A stretch of DNA of 64,000 nt from Faecalibacterium langellae (GCF_002549775.1 NZ_NMTR01000016.1:94206-158205), one strand, 5' to 3'. Positions 16,609-25,602 are shown, counted from the first letter of the stretch. Numbers and translations are program-made. Notes: a model not told the origin generated them from the letters alone.

Positions 16609-18150
16609 ATGCCGCAGAACCGTGGGAACAACGGGAATATCTATGACCTGCGGCGGGACTTGAGACGGGACCCGCAGCGGCCCGCAGCACCTTCGCAGCA
16701 GAGCGGGACGCCTGCCGGGAGCGCCGACGGCCGCTACGGCTTCAACGGGGAACCGCTGAGCTTCAAGCCGGACCGCACGGCCAGCGGCGCGCCGCGCCGT
16801 ACCCGCACTGACAACAGCATTGCCTTCCCCACCCAGCCGCGCACGGAGCGCCAGAGCGCCCCGCAGCGCAGCCGGGGCCAGAACCCGGGCCGCAGCGCCC
16901 AGCGCACCCGGGCGGCATCTTCCGGGCAGAACCGGCAGCAGGCACAGCGGCCGCAGAACGCGAAAAAGCGGAAGGCCCCGGGCGCAAAGAATGCCGCGCA
17001 GCAGCGCTACCAGAACCAGCGCCTGCGCCCGGCCCAGCAAAACCGGGACCCGGTCCGGCGGGAGAAGCGCAAAAAGCGCAAGATGACCCGGGCTGCCATC
17101 AAGCGCCGCCGGATGTTCCGGCGGCTGATGGCGGTGGTCACGCTGCTGGCCGTCATTGCGGCGGGCGTTTACCTGACCATGACCATGCTGTTCAAGATCG
17201 GCACCATCGAGGTGCAGACCGAGGACGGCACCGTGGTGCAGGAAGCAGCGGGTTATTCCAGCGGCCAGATTTTGCAGGCGCTGGGTGTGCAGCTGGAAGA
17301 AAACATCTTCAGCTTTGATCCCGCTGAAAAGGAGACTGCGCTGGAACGGCAGTTCCCGCTGCTGGGATCCATCCGTGTGGTGCGGGACTATCCCAACACC
17401 GTGGTGGTCAAGGTGGCCGAAGCCGTGCCTGCTTACGCCATGCAGACGGAAAGTGGCTGGCTGACCCTCTCGGATAAGTTCAAAATTCTGGCCTGCGATG
17501 CCGCCCAGCCCGACGGGCTCAAGACCCTGTACGGCGGCGAGGTGAGCACCACGACCCCCGGCGAAATGCTGAGCTTTGCCGCAGAACAGCCCGCTGAGAG
17601 CGCGGCTTCCGCCGCCAGCGATGCGGCTGACAGCGCTGCCAGCACGCTGGAAGCGACGGACAAAAAGATGGAAGCTCTGGCCACATTGCAGGCAAAGCTG
17701 GAAGAATACGGGATGCTGGACGACGTGACCCGCATGGAGTTCGCGGACACCGACCAGATCGCATTTTTGTATCAGGACCGGGTCAGTGTGCTGCTGGGCA
17801 CGCTGAACGATCTGGATTATAAGCTGGACCGTGCACGCTATGTGCTGACCAACGCCGACGGTAAGGGCTGTGCGCCCACCGATACCGGCCGGCTGGACTT
17901 CAGCCATATCAGCGCGGGCAGCACCCGCAAAATTTACTTCGCGCAGGGTGAGCCGACCCTGCCCTCCGGCTATGTGGTGCCGGAGCCGACAGAACCGGCC
18001 GTGGACGATACCGCGGACGATACAGCCGCCGACACGGCGGACGATGCCGCTGCGGCCCAGCCTGCGGACGGCACGGAGGCAGCAGCGGATGAAACACCGC
18101 TGACCGACCCCGCCCGCATGACCGCCAACGAAGACGAAAACCCCATGTGA
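16609..18150 (+). CDS. ftsQ: Cell division protein FtsQ/DivIB with long basic N-terminus
   Basis: FtsQ/DivIB links the divisome and activates septal synthesis with FtsL and FtsB/DivIC. The 513-residue protein is much longer than usual (about 250-300). The first 165 residues are a basic, Arg/Gln/Pro-rich, probably disordered cytoplasmic region. One membrane segment follows at about residues 175-197 (VVTLLAVIAAGVYLTM), then a POTRA domain (about 200-270) with FSFDP and VRDYPNTVVVKV motifs, the FtsQ beta domain, and an acidic Asp/Ala/Thr tail. ATG 16609 lies 8 nt after AAGGAGG (16594-16600). The call rests on domain order and context. Confidence 0.87.
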   Translation: MPQNRGNNGNIYDLRRDLRRDPQRPAAPSQQSGTPAGSADGRYGFNGEPLSFKPDRTASGAPRRTRTDNSIAFPTQPRTERQSAPQRSRGQNPGRSAQRTRAASSGQNRQQAQRPQNAKKRKAPGAKNAAQQRYQNQRLRPAQQNRDPVRREKRKKRKMTRAAIKRRRMFRRLMAVVTLLAVIAAGVYLTMTMLFKIGTIEVQTEDGTVVQEAAGYSSGQILQALGVQLEENIFSFDPAEKETALERQFPLLGSIRVVRDYPNTVVVKVAEAVPAYAMQTESGWLTLSDKFKILACDAAQPDGLKTLYGGEVSTTTPGEMLSFAAEQPAESAASAASDAADSAASTLEATDKKMEALATLQAKLEEYGMLDDVTRMEFADTDQIAFLYQDRVSVLLGTLNDLDYKLDRARYVLTNADGKGCAPTDTGRLDFSHISAGSTRKIYFAQGEPTLPSGYVVPEPTEPAVDDTADDTAADTADDAAAAQPADGTEAAADETPLTDPARMTANEDENPM

Positions 18151-18185
18151 ACCAATATCAAACGATTTGAGGAGCGTGTGCAGTT

Positions 18186-19664
18186 ATGAAACTGGAACAG
18201 TTGCTGGAAGGCGTGCCTTTCACCCTGGTGCAGGGCAGCCTGGAAACCGAAATTTCGGACATCATCTATGACAGCCGCAAGGCGGCCCCGGGCCTTTTGT
18301 TCGTGTGCATCGTGGGCACCCAGCGCGACAGCCATGAGTTCGCCGCCGACTGCGCGGCCAAGGGCATCAGCGCGCTGGTCATCCAGCACGACATCGACCT
18401 TTCTGCCGTGCCCGGCGTGACTGTGGTCAAGGTGGAGAGCAGCCGCTACGCCATGGCCCTGATGAGCGGGAACCTGTTCGGCAACCCCTCCCGCAAGATG
18501 ATCATGATCGGCGTGACCGGCACCAAGGGCAAGACCACCACCACCCACATGATCAAGAGCGTGCTGGAAGCCGCCGGCCGCAAGGTGGGCATGATCGGCA
18601 CCAACGGCATCTACTACATGGGCCGCCATAAGGATACCGCCAACACCACCCCCGAGAGCTACGAGCTGCAGAAGACCTTCCGGGAGTTTCTGGACGCAGG
18701 CTGCGACACCGCGCTGATGGAAGTGTCCAGTCAGGGCCTGATGATGGACCGCGTGGCGGGCATCCACTACGACGTGGGCGTGTTCACGAACCTCTCGCCC
18801 GACCATATCGGCCCCGGCGAGCACAAGACCTTTGAGGAATACCGCAGCTGGAAGGGCCAGCTGTTCAAGCGCTGTGATGTGGGCGTGGTCAACATCGACG
18901 ACGAGAACACCGAAGCGCTGCTGGAAGGCCGCACCTGCAAGCTGGTGACCTATGGCCGCGCCGCACAGGCCGATTACCGCGAGACCGGCTTTGAGCTGCT
19001 GCGCACCCACGACTTTCTGGGCGTGAAGTTCCACGTTACCGGCAAGGACGAGATGGACGTGAAGGTGAACATGCCCGGCGAGTTCAGCGTCTACAACGCG
19101 CTGGCAGCGCTGGCCGTGGGCAAGGTGCTGGGCCTGCCGGATGCCGCCATCCACGATGGCCTGGGCAAGTGCGTGGTCAAGGGCCGCGTGGAGCTGGTGC
19201 CCATCAGCAAAAAGTTCACCATTCTGCTGGACTACGCCCACAATGAGGTCTCCACCGAAAGCCTGCTGACCACCCTGCGGGCCTACAAGCCCCACCGGCT
19301 GGTGGTGGTGTTTGGCTGCGGCGGCAACCGCTCCAAGCTGCGCCGCTACGGCATGGGTGAGATCTGCGCCAAGATGGCCGATTTCTCCATCCTCACCGAG
19401 GACAACAACCGCTTTGAAAAGGTGGAGGACATCCTTGCGGATATCCGTGTGGGCATGAACAAGGGCAACCCGGACGCCAAGTTCGTGGAGATCCCGGACC
19501 GTCTGGACGCACTGCACTACGCGGTGGATCATGCGCAGGAGGGCGACCTGATCGCTGTCATCGGCAAGGGCCACGAGACCTACCGTGACCGCGAGGGCGT
19601 CAAGACGCCGTTCCTGGAGCGGGAACTGCTGGAAGAATATGCACAGCAGATCGGGCTGGAATAA
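18186..19664 (+). CDS. murE: UDP-MurNAc-L-Ala-D-Glu ligase MurE
   Basis: MurE adds the third stem-peptide residue to UDP-MurNAc-L-Ala-D-Glu. The 492-residue protein has the three Mur-ligase domains: DSRKAAPGLLF (about 29-39), P-loop GVTGTKGKTTTTHM (about 107-120) and the C-terminal VFGCGGNRSKLRR region. The substrate-specificity loop reads D406-N-N-R409; DNPR is the form typical of meso-diaminopimelate enzymes, and the retained Arg favours that amino acid over lysine. Placing murE last, after ftsQ, is unusual. A terminator follows at 19687. Confidence 0.93.
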   Translation: MKLEQLLEGVPFTLVQGSLETEISDIIYDSRKAAPGLLFVCIVGTQRDSHEFAADCAAKGISALVIQHDIDLSAVPGVTVVKVESSRYAMALMSGNLFGNPSRKMIMIGVTGTKGKTTTTHMIKSVLEAAGRKVGMIGTNGIYYMGRHKDTANTTPESYELQKTFREFLDAGCDTALMEVSSQGLMMDRVAGIHYDVGVFTNLSPDHIGPGEHKTFEEYRSWKGQLFKRCDVGVVNIDDENTEALLEGRTCKLVTYGRAAQADYRETGFELLRTHDFLGVKFHVTGKDEMDVKVNMPGEFSVYNALAALAVGKVLGLPDAAIHDGLGKCVVKGRVELVPISKKFTILLDYAHNEVSTESLLTTLRAYKPHRLVVVFGCGGNRSKLRRYGMGEICAKMADFSILTEDNNRFEKVEDILADIRVGMNKGNPDAKFVEIPDRLDALHYAVDHAQEGDLIAVIGKGHETYRDREGVKTPFLERELLEEYAQQIGLE

Positions 19665-19686
19665 GAAAATAATATTGTAAAACGGC

Positions 19687-19731
19687 AAGTCCCCTGTCTG
19701 CATCGGTGTGGTGCAGACAGGGGACTTTTTG
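19687..19731 (+). terminator. Terminator of the dcw cluster
   Basis: A near-perfect 15-bp stem (AAGTCCCCTGTCTGCA paired with TGCAGACAGGGGACTT) with a TCGGTGTGG-type loop is followed by a T-run. It ends the dcw transcript 22 nt after murE. Confidence 0.9.
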
Positions 19732-19803
19732 CGTGTGAAAGTGGAATCTTGACGGGTGGTGTGGTATACTCAACTCAATAAATCGGAATTTATGGAGGAA
19801 AAC

Positions 19804-21126
19804 ATGCAAGGTGAAAGAAAAACGTTGACACAACTATCTGTGCCAATATGCCTGGAAACTTTATTTTATATGCTTTCAGGTATGGTTGATACACTGATGT
19901 TATCATCAGTAAGCGACCAGGCTGTTGGGGCTGTCGGAACAGCAAATACATATATAAGTGTTTTTATCATTATGTTCGGGGTAATATCATCTGGTATGGT
20001 AGCGGTGATGTCACAGAATATCGGGGCTGGAAGACCTGGAATTGCATATCAGGCGAGACAGCTTGGACTTGTATTTAATGCACTGACAGGTATCTTGATA
20101 TCTGTTGTTCTTGCTGTCTTTTCAGGAGGGATACTGAGGGCAGTGAGTATTGCTCCTGCTTTGCTTGAATCAGCTGAAACATATCTTAAAATTGTTGGAG
20201 GCGCAAGCTTTTTAAATGCGCTTATTCCTATTTTTTCCAGCTATTTAAGAGTATTTGGATATACAAAACATTCCTTGATAGGGACAGTTGTCGGTAATGT
20301 AATTAATATTATACTGAATTCAGTATTCCTGTTTGTGTTTCACTGGGGAGTCATGGGAGTTGCTACTGCAACAGTTATTTCAAAAGCAGTGAATCTTATT
20401 ATTGTAGCGGCAATGGGGGCTGTACTTATAAAAGCAAAGCAGAGCCCTGAACGTGAACAACCACGAAGGATACTTGCACAGATTGTTAAGATTGGGTTTC
20501 CTTCTGCATTTGAGACAGCACTTTATAATGTAGCAATGACATTTATAGTGCGTTTTATGAACCAGATGGATACGGATGGAATGAATGTTACAGCTCGTTC
20601 GTATGCTATGCAGATAGCCAATTTCTCATATTGTGTGGGGGCAGCACTTGCACAGGCAAATGCTATTATGACTGGCTGGAGAATCGGGGCAAAGAAGTAT
20701 GAGGAATGTGACAGGGGTACACGGAAAGCTGTGATATATGGTCTTGTAACAGCAACGTGCTTTTCTGTGACATTTGCAATGACCGGACGTTTTATCGTTC
20801 ATATGTTTACGGATGATACACAGATGATTGAGCTTGTAGTAAAATTGTTGATAGTAGATATATTCCTTGAATTTGGAAGAGTGACAAATCTTGTATATGG
20901 ACAGGCATTAAAAACAAGTGGAGATGCTATTTTTCCAGTTATAATTGGTGCAATATTTATGTATCTGTTTGCAGTTGGTGGAACATATTTTCTTGGAATA
21001 CACATGGGACTTCTGGCGGTAGGAGCATATATTGCCATGGCGGGTGATGAGTGCGCTAGAGCAATTGGAATGGTGCTTAGATGGAAGAGTGGAAAATGGA
21101 AAAGTAAGAGCCTGATAGAATTGTAG
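19804..21126 (+). CDS. MATE family efflux transporter (AT-rich, probably imported)
   Basis: This 440-residue polytopic protein belongs to the MATE family, which export cationic compounds or metabolites using Na+ or H+. Twelve hydrophobic segments are visible, with the N-terminal MLSGMVDTLMLS (about 24-35) and mid-protein IGFPSAFETALYN repeat motifs typical of NorM/DinF-type proteins. Codon use is sharply different from its neighbours, with A/T-ending codons and many AGA, ATA and TTA, so the gene is likely acquired from a low-GC Firmicute. ATG 19804 follows GGAGG by 5 nt; an extended -10 (TGGTATACT, 19762-19770) lies upstream. It is bracketed by two terminators. Confidence 0.9.
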   Translation: MQGERKTLTQLSVPICLETLFYMLSGMVDTLMLSSVSDQAVGAVGTANTYISVFIIMFGVISSGMVAVMSQNIGAGRPGIAYQARQLGLVFNALTGILISVVLAVFSGGILRAVSIAPALLESAETYLKIVGGASFLNALIPIFSSYLRVFGYTKHSLIGTVVGNVINIILNSVFLFVFHWGVMGVATATVISKAVNLIIVAAMGAVLIKAKQSPEREQPRRILAQIVKIGFPSAFETALYNVAMTFIVRFMNQMDTDGMNVTARSYAMQIANFSYCVGAALAQANAIMTGWRIGAKKYEECDRGTRKAVIYGLVTATCFSVTFAMTGRFIVHMFTDDTQMIELVVKLLIVDIFLEFGRVTNLVYGQALKTSGDAIFPVIIGAIFMYLFAVGGTYFLGIHMGLLAVGAYIAMAGDECARAIGMVLRWKSGKWKSKSLIEL

Positions 21127-21221
21127 ATTTGATGTTAAATTCAAGAATACATGATATGGCAAAAGAACTTGGGAAAACATGTATTTACAACTTCGCGTTT
21201 GTGGAGCAATGCGAAACAATG

Positions 21222-21284
21222 AAAGCCCCCGGGCAGGAACATGCAAGGCCGTTTGGCGGTGCGCTCTGCCCGGGGGCTTTTCTG
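21222..21284. terminator. Bidirectional terminator between MATE and P-type ATPase genes
   Basis: AAAGCCCCCGGGCAG (21222-21236) and CTGCCCGGGGGCTTT (21266-21280) form a perfect 15-bp stem with a 29-nt loop, flanked by short T-runs in both directions. It serves the convergent genes on both sides. Confidence 0.8.
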
Positions 21285-21300
21285 TTTATGGTTAGGTGGT

Positions 21301-23403
21301 TTACGCCTTCAGCTGCGGAACCTGATTCTCCGGCAGGAGATTGGTCATGCTCTTGAGGCTGATGCCGATGGTGGACAGGTTGTGCAGCATGGCAGAAGAA
21401 GCCGGCTGCAGGATGCCCAGTGCACCCAGCGCGATGAGGGCCGAGTTGAAGGTGAGCACGAAGCGATAGTTGGCGTGCACGCGCTTCTGCAGGGAGTTGG
21501 CGATGGCCTTGAGCACCACCAGTTCCTCCAGGCTGTCGGCCTTGATGGTCACATCCGCGATCTCGCGGGCGATGGCGGCACCGGAGTTGATGGCAATGCC
21601 GATGTCGGCAGCGGACAGGGCGGGGGAGTCGTTGATGCCGTCGCCGATCATCACGACGGTGTGGCCCTCGGCCTTGGCCTTCTGGACAAAGTTTGCCTTG
21701 TCCTCCGGCAGCACCTCGGCAAAGAAGTGGTCCACGCCCACCTGCTTTGCAATGGCGGCGGCGGTGCGCTCGCTGTCGCCGGTCATCATAACGGTGTTCT
21801 TGATGCCCAGGGCACGCAGGCCGTTCAGCACGGCAGCGGCTTCCGGGCGCAGCGGGTCGGAGATGCAGATGACGCCGCACAGCTGGCCGCTGGCCGCCAT
21901 ATAAAGGTGCGAATACTCGGGCTTGAGGGCGTCGAACTTTTCCTGCTCGTTTGCGGGCACGATGCACTTTTCATCCTCAAAGACGAAGTGATGGCTGCCG
22001 ATGACCACGCGCTCGCCGCCCACGCGGCTGGCGATGCCGTGTGCCACGATGTACTCCACCTCGGAGTGCATCTCCTCGTGGGAGATGCCGCGCTCCTTGG
22101 CGGCGCGCACCACGGCGTTGGCCATGGAGTGGGGGAAGTGCTCCTCCAGGCAGGCGGCCAGCTGCAGCACTTCGCGCTCGTCACAGCCGGAGAAGGGGAT
22201 CACATCCACCACCTGCGGGGTGGCGCGGGTGAGGGTGCCGGTTTTATCGAACACGATGGTGTCCGCCTTGGAGAGGGCCTCCAGATACTTGCCGCCCTTC
22301 ACGGTGATGTGGTTGCTGCTGCACTCGCGCATGGCGGACAGCACCGCCAGCGGCATGGAGAGCTTGAGCGCACAGGAGAAGTCCACCATCAGGCAGGAGA
22401 TGGCGCGGGTGACGTTGCGGGTGAGCACATAGGTGACCACTGTTGCACCCAGGCACCAGGGCACCAGCTTGTCGGCCAGCACCAGCGCACGGTTCTCGGT
22501 GCTGGACTTGAGCTTTTCGGATTCTTCGATCATGGCCACGATCTTGTCGTAGCGGTTGGAACCGCCCTCGGCCTTGGCCACGAAGACGCACTCGCCTTCC
22601 TCCACGACGGTGCCGGCGTAGATGGTGGAGCCTTCCACCTTGCGCACGGGCATGCTTTCGCCGGTGAGAGCGGCCTGGTTCACCATGGCTTCGCCTTCCA
22701 GCACAGTGCCGTCCAGCGGGATCATGTTGCCGCTGCGCACCACCACCTGATCGCCGGTGCGCACCTTGGTGAGCGGCATGAGCACTTCGGTGCCCTGGCT
22801 GCGCACCCAGACCTTATCGACATTCAGGGCCATGCTGCGGGCCAGATCGTCCAGGCTCTTTTTGCGGGTCCATTCTTCCAGCAGGGAGCCCAGGTTCAGC
22901 AGGAACATCACCGACCCGGCGGTGGCAAAGTCGCCGCGCAGCATCGACACGCCGATGCTCAGGGCATCCAGCACTTCCACTTCCAGCTTGCGGCGCAGCA
23001 CGCAGCGCACGCCCTTCCAGATGAAGCCGATGGAGCGGAAGGCGGTGTAGGCGGCGGCGATGGGCGCGGGCAGGAACAGCTTGCGCAGGCAGCGGCCCGC
23101 CACCAGATTGAACATTTTATCCTGATACTCGCGGTTCAGCTTGCGGCTGTCGGCCGAGGTGACCAGCGCGTCATACTCGGCCACGTCGAACTTGTAGCCT
23201 GCCAGCAGAGCAACGGCGGCAGAGCGCTTGCCGGTATAGGTGATGACCACATCGCCGGTGCGCTCGTAGACGGTGGCGTGGACGATGGCGTCATTGTGGT
23301 TCAGATAAGCTTCCAGCACATCGGCGCGGTGCAGGGTCATGCGGACTTTTTCCACATGCACACGCATCCGGCCCTTGCCTTCATGCAGAATGGTACATTT
23401 CAT
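21301..23403 (-). CDS. Heavy-metal (P1B-type) P-type ATPase
   Basis: This 700-residue membrane pump has an N-terminal domain of about 95 residues with no CxxC metal site. The actuator TGES loop is in AALTGESMPV, the phosphorylation motif D386-K-T-G-T-L-T is intact, and the hinge GDGINDSPALS is near residue 600. The ion-path helix carries S-C-A-L-K-L-S and not the Cu-type CPC, so the metal is uncertain (Mn, Fe or Co are possible). It lies downstream of the DUF6110 gene on the same strand with a terminator between them. Similar pairs occur in other Clostridia. Confidence 0.9.
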   Translation of the reverse strand: MKCTILHEGKGRMRVHVEKVRMTLHRADVLEAYLNHNDAIVHATVYERTGDVVITYTGKRSAAVALLAGYKFDVAEYDALVTSADSRKLNREYQDKMFNLVAGRCLRKLFLPAPIAAAYTAFRSIGFIWKGVRCVLRRKLEVEVLDALSIGVSMLRGDFATAGSVMFLLNLGSLLEEWTRKKSLDDLARSMALNVDKVWVRSQGTEVLMPLTKVRTGDQVVVRSGNMIPLDGTVLEGEAMVNQAALTGESMPVRKVEGSTIYAGTVVEEGECVFVAKAEGGSNRYDKIVAMIEESEKLKSSTENRALVLADKLVPWCLGATVVTYVLTRNVTRAISCLMVDFSCALKLSMPLAVLSAMRECSSNHITVKGGKYLEALSKADTIVFDKTGTLTRATPQVVDVIPFSGCDEREVLQLAACLEEHFPHSMANAVVRAAKERGISHEEMHSEVEYIVAHGIASRVGGERVVIGSHHFVFEDEKCIVPANEQEKFDALKPEYSHLYMAASGQLCGVICISDPLRPEAAAVLNGLRALGIKNTVMMTGDSERTAAAIAKQVGVDHFFAEVLPEDKANFVQKAKAEGHTVVMIGDGINDSPALSAADIGIAINSGAAIAREIADVTIKADSLEELVVLKAIANSLQKRVHANYRFVLTFNSALIALGALGILQPASSAMLHNLSTIGISLKSMTNLLPENQVPQLKA

Positions 23404-23485
23404 AGTCAGAATACCTTCTTACGTTTGTGCGCACAGCGGCAGGCAAAACGTCCCCGCCGCCTGTGCGCAGGCCTCTATCATGAAA

Positions 23486-23512
23486 AAGAGCCGCCCACAA
23501 AGGCGGCTCCCC
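23486..23512 (-). terminator. Hairpin terminator between DUF6110 gene and P-ATPase gene
   Basis: GAGCCGCC (23488-23495) pairs with GGCGGCTC (23502-23509); on the minus strand a T5 run follows. It may act as a partial terminator, giving more DUF6110 protein than ATPase from one promoter. Confidence 0.75.
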
Positions 23513-23534
23513 GATACCCAATGGGATGCTGTGA

Positions 23535-23813
23535 TTACTCGGCAGCCTCAGTGGTCTCCTCAGCAGCGTCCTCGATGACAGCAGCCTCGGCCTCAACAGC
23601 GCGGGCCTCGTTGATGGCCTTTGCGTCAGCCAGAATGTCACCGGCCTGCTCCTGCACCTTGCTGACGGTCTCCATGGTGGAGTCCTTCATGCGCAGCACA
23701 GCAGCGGTGGTCTGGGTGTAGACCTTCTTGGCATCCTTGCTGGACAGCAGCTTGAAACCGGCAGAGCCGAACAGCGTGCCAGCGGCGAACAGAGCGATCT
23801 TCTTGATATCCAT
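23535..23813 (-). CDS. DUF6110 family small protein
   Basis: This 92-residue protein has a short hydrophobic N-terminus (IALFAAGTLFGSAGFKLL, about residues 6-23), a conserved SSKDAKKVYTQTTAAVLRMKD region (about 24-45), a helical middle and an acidic Glu/Ala tail. It matches my memory of DUF6110, which sits next to metal P-type ATPases in Clostridia. It could be a membrane-associated partner or metal chaperone, but this is inference. ATG 23813 with a GGGAAG ribosome site was chosen; the longer open frame upstream has no such support. Confidence 0.72.
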   Translation of the reverse strand: MDIKKIALFAAGTLFGSAGFKLLSSKDAKKVYTQTTAAVLRMKDSTMETVSKVQEQAGDILADAKAINEARAVEAEAAVIEDAAEETTEAAE

Positions 23814-24262
23814 AGTAACTTCCCTACCTTTTTTATTTCCTGTCAGAGGCCCTGCATCCGCAGGACCTGTAAGATGAATATACCGGTCCAAAGGCCGAAA
23901 AACAGGGGGACATTTCCCTTGTTTTGAGCCTATTGTAGCACAGAATTTTCCATTTTCAAGGCTTTCCTCGAATGTTAATACATGTAAACTTTTTACGATG
24001 TGTAGTTAGAAAAAGCTATCCTTAACGCGTTTTTTAAGACAAACTACAGTTTGTAAACGGAAACTAACCGGCAGATGGGACGAGAAAGAATTTCCAGTTT
24101 GTAAAAAATCCTGGTTTGGAAATGCAGTTTGCCGCCACGGCCTTTCTCTGTGAAAAAAGCAACCCGGAAAAATCCGCAGATTTTTCCGGGTTGCTAAAAT
24201 AAAAATCGTTTTCCGCTGAAGATGCCCAGAGCGAAGCGGCGGGCATTTTAAATCGTTTTGCT
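23814..24262. other. Intergenic region with DUF6110 promoter and 3'-UTR module copy 2
   Basis: On the minus strand TTGAAA (complement of 23954-23959), 16 nt and TACAAT (complement of 23932-23937) form a plausible promoter for the DUF6110 gene. From 24001 to about 24145 I see no gene or recognised site; the sequence is AT-richer than average. The repeat module occupies 24150-24256. Confidence 0.6.
24150..24256 (-). repeat. Stop-proximal two-hairpin 3'-UTR module, copy 2
   Basis: On the minus strand it begins about 7 nt after the serA stop. The small hairpin is ATGCCC/GGGCAT around GCCGCTTCGCTCT (24231-24246), followed by TTCAGCGGAAAA and an AT-rich linker. A 17-bp stem with a TGCG loop (24158-24195) and a T-run then end it. 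The second hairpin is an intrinsic terminator for serC-serA. Confidence 0.8.
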
Positions 24263-25423
24263 TTACAGGATGCGCACCCGGATCACGGCGGGAATGGCGG
24301 AAAGCTTTTCGCTCAGCTTGGCGTCCACGGCACCGGTGGCGTCCAGCATGGTGTAGGCCATGTTCTTCTTGCTCTTGTTCACCATGTTCTCGATGTTCAG
24401 GCCGGCTTCGGTGGTCAGGGCGGTGATCTGGCTGATCATGCCGGGCTCGTTTTTGTGGATGATGCAGATGCGCTTGCCGCCGGCGCGGGGCTGGTTGACC
24501 TCCGGCATGTTCACCGAGTGGGTGATGTTGCCGTTCTTCAGGTAGTCGCTCAGCTCTTTGGCGGCCATGACGGCGCAGTTGTCCTCGGCTTCCGGGGTGG
24601 AGGCGCCCAGGTGCGGGGTGCACACGATGCCGGGCTTGCCCAGAATGGCTTCGGACGGGAAGTCGGTCATGTAGCCGGACACCTTGCCGGTCTCCATGGC
24701 ATCCAGCAGGGCTTCGGTGTTCACCAGCTCGCCGCGGGCGTAGTTCAAGATTTTCACGCCGTCCTTGCACAGGGCGAGGGTCTGGGCGTTGATGGTGTCC
24801 TTGGTGGTGGGCAGGTAGGGCACATGGATGGTGAGGTAGTCGCACAGCGGCAGCATGTCGTTCAGGTTCACGCAGTGGTGCACCTGACTGCTCAGGTTCC
24901 ATGCGGCTTCAATGGAGATGTAGGGGTCGTAGCCGTAGACCTCCATGCCCAGCTCGATGGCGCAGTTTGCCACCCGGGAGCCGATGGCACCCAGACCGAT
25001 GACGCCAAGGGTCTTGCCCTTGATCTCGTTGCCCACGAACTGCTTTTTGCCCTTTTCCACGCTCTTGGACATGGCCGGGTCACCGGCCAGTCCCTGACAC
25101 CACTGGGCGGCGGCGGCCACGTTGCGGCTGCCCGCGATGAGCATGCCGATAACCAGCTCCGCCACGGCGTTGGCGTTGGCACCCGGGGTGTTGAACACCA
25201 CGATGCCCTGCTCGCTGCAGCGCTCCAGCGGGATGTTGTTCACACCCGCACCGGCGCGGGCGATGGCAAGCAGATTGTCGTTGAAGGTAGTGTTCAAAAG
25301 GTCGGCGCTGCGCACCAGAATGCCGTCCGGGGCATCGGCATCCACCGAGACATCGAACTGGTTCTTGGGCAGCTTTGCCAGCCCTACCGGGCTGATGGCG
25401 TTGAGCGTTTTGATGGTGTACAT
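24263..25423 (-). CDS. serA: D-3-phosphoglycerate dehydrogenase with ACT domain
   Basis: SerA oxidises 3-phosphoglycerate to 3-phosphohydroxypyruvate with NAD+, the first step of serine synthesis. The 386-residue protein has the D-isomer dehydrogenase fold with the Rossmann motif GVIGLGAIGSRVA (about 143-155), the catalytic Arg/Glu/His region near CDYLTIHVPYLP and CTPHLGAST, and a C-terminal ACT domain (about 318-386, IHKNEPGMISQIT) that usually binds serine for feedback control. ATG 25423 has an AAGGGG site upstream. The partner serC lies upstream on the same strand with a MITE-like repeat between. Confidence 0.93.
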   Translation of the reverse strand: MYTIKTLNAISPVGLAKLPKNQFDVSVDADAPDGILVRSADLLNTTFNDNLLAIARAGAGVNNIPLERCSEQGIVVFNTPGANANAVAELVIGMLIAGSRNVAAAAQWCQGLAGDPAMSKSVEKGKKQFVGNEIKGKTLGVIGLGAIGSRVANCAIELGMEVYGYDPYISIEAAWNLSSQVHHCVNLNDMLPLCDYLTIHVPYLPTTKDTINAQTLALCKDGVKILNYARGELVNTEALLDAMETGKVSGYMTDFPSEAILGKPGIVCTPHLGASTPEAEDNCAVMAAKELSDYLKNGNITHSVNMPEVNQPRAGGKRICIIHKNEPGMISQITALTTEAGLNIENMVNKSKKNMAYTMLDATGAVDAKLSEKLSAIPAVIRVRIL

Positions 25424-25455
25424 AATAAGAAACCCCTTTGTAATTGCAAACTTGC

Positions 25456-25590
25456 TCGCCCTCTCAGGCCGCTTCGCGTCCAGCTCTCCCAAAGGGAGAG
25501 CCTCTGGCGAAACCAGAAACTTTGTGTGGACTGCCAAAGCCTCTCCCTTTGGGAGAGGTGGCATCACGCAAGTGATGACGGAGAGGGCGA
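25456..25590. repeat. MITE-like palindromic repeat, complete copy (135 bp)
   Basis: Terminal inverted repeats TCGCCCTCTC (25456-25465) and GAGAGGGCGA (25581-25590) enclose three hairpins: CTCTCCC-AAA-GGGAGAG (25484-25500), CTCTCCC-TTT-GGGAGAG (25541-25557) and CATCACGCAAGTGATG (25562-25577). It has no coding capacity. It lies between serC and serA, so it is transcribed and will fold in the mRNA. Related copies are at 46851 and 60046. Confidence 0.85.
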
Positions 25591-25602
25591 GGATGTTAAT
25601 CT

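Noticed and set aside
19780..21215. Integrative element carrying the AT-rich MATE gene
   Set aside because: No integrase, transposase, terminal repeats or clear target duplications flank the gene; only composition supports transfer.
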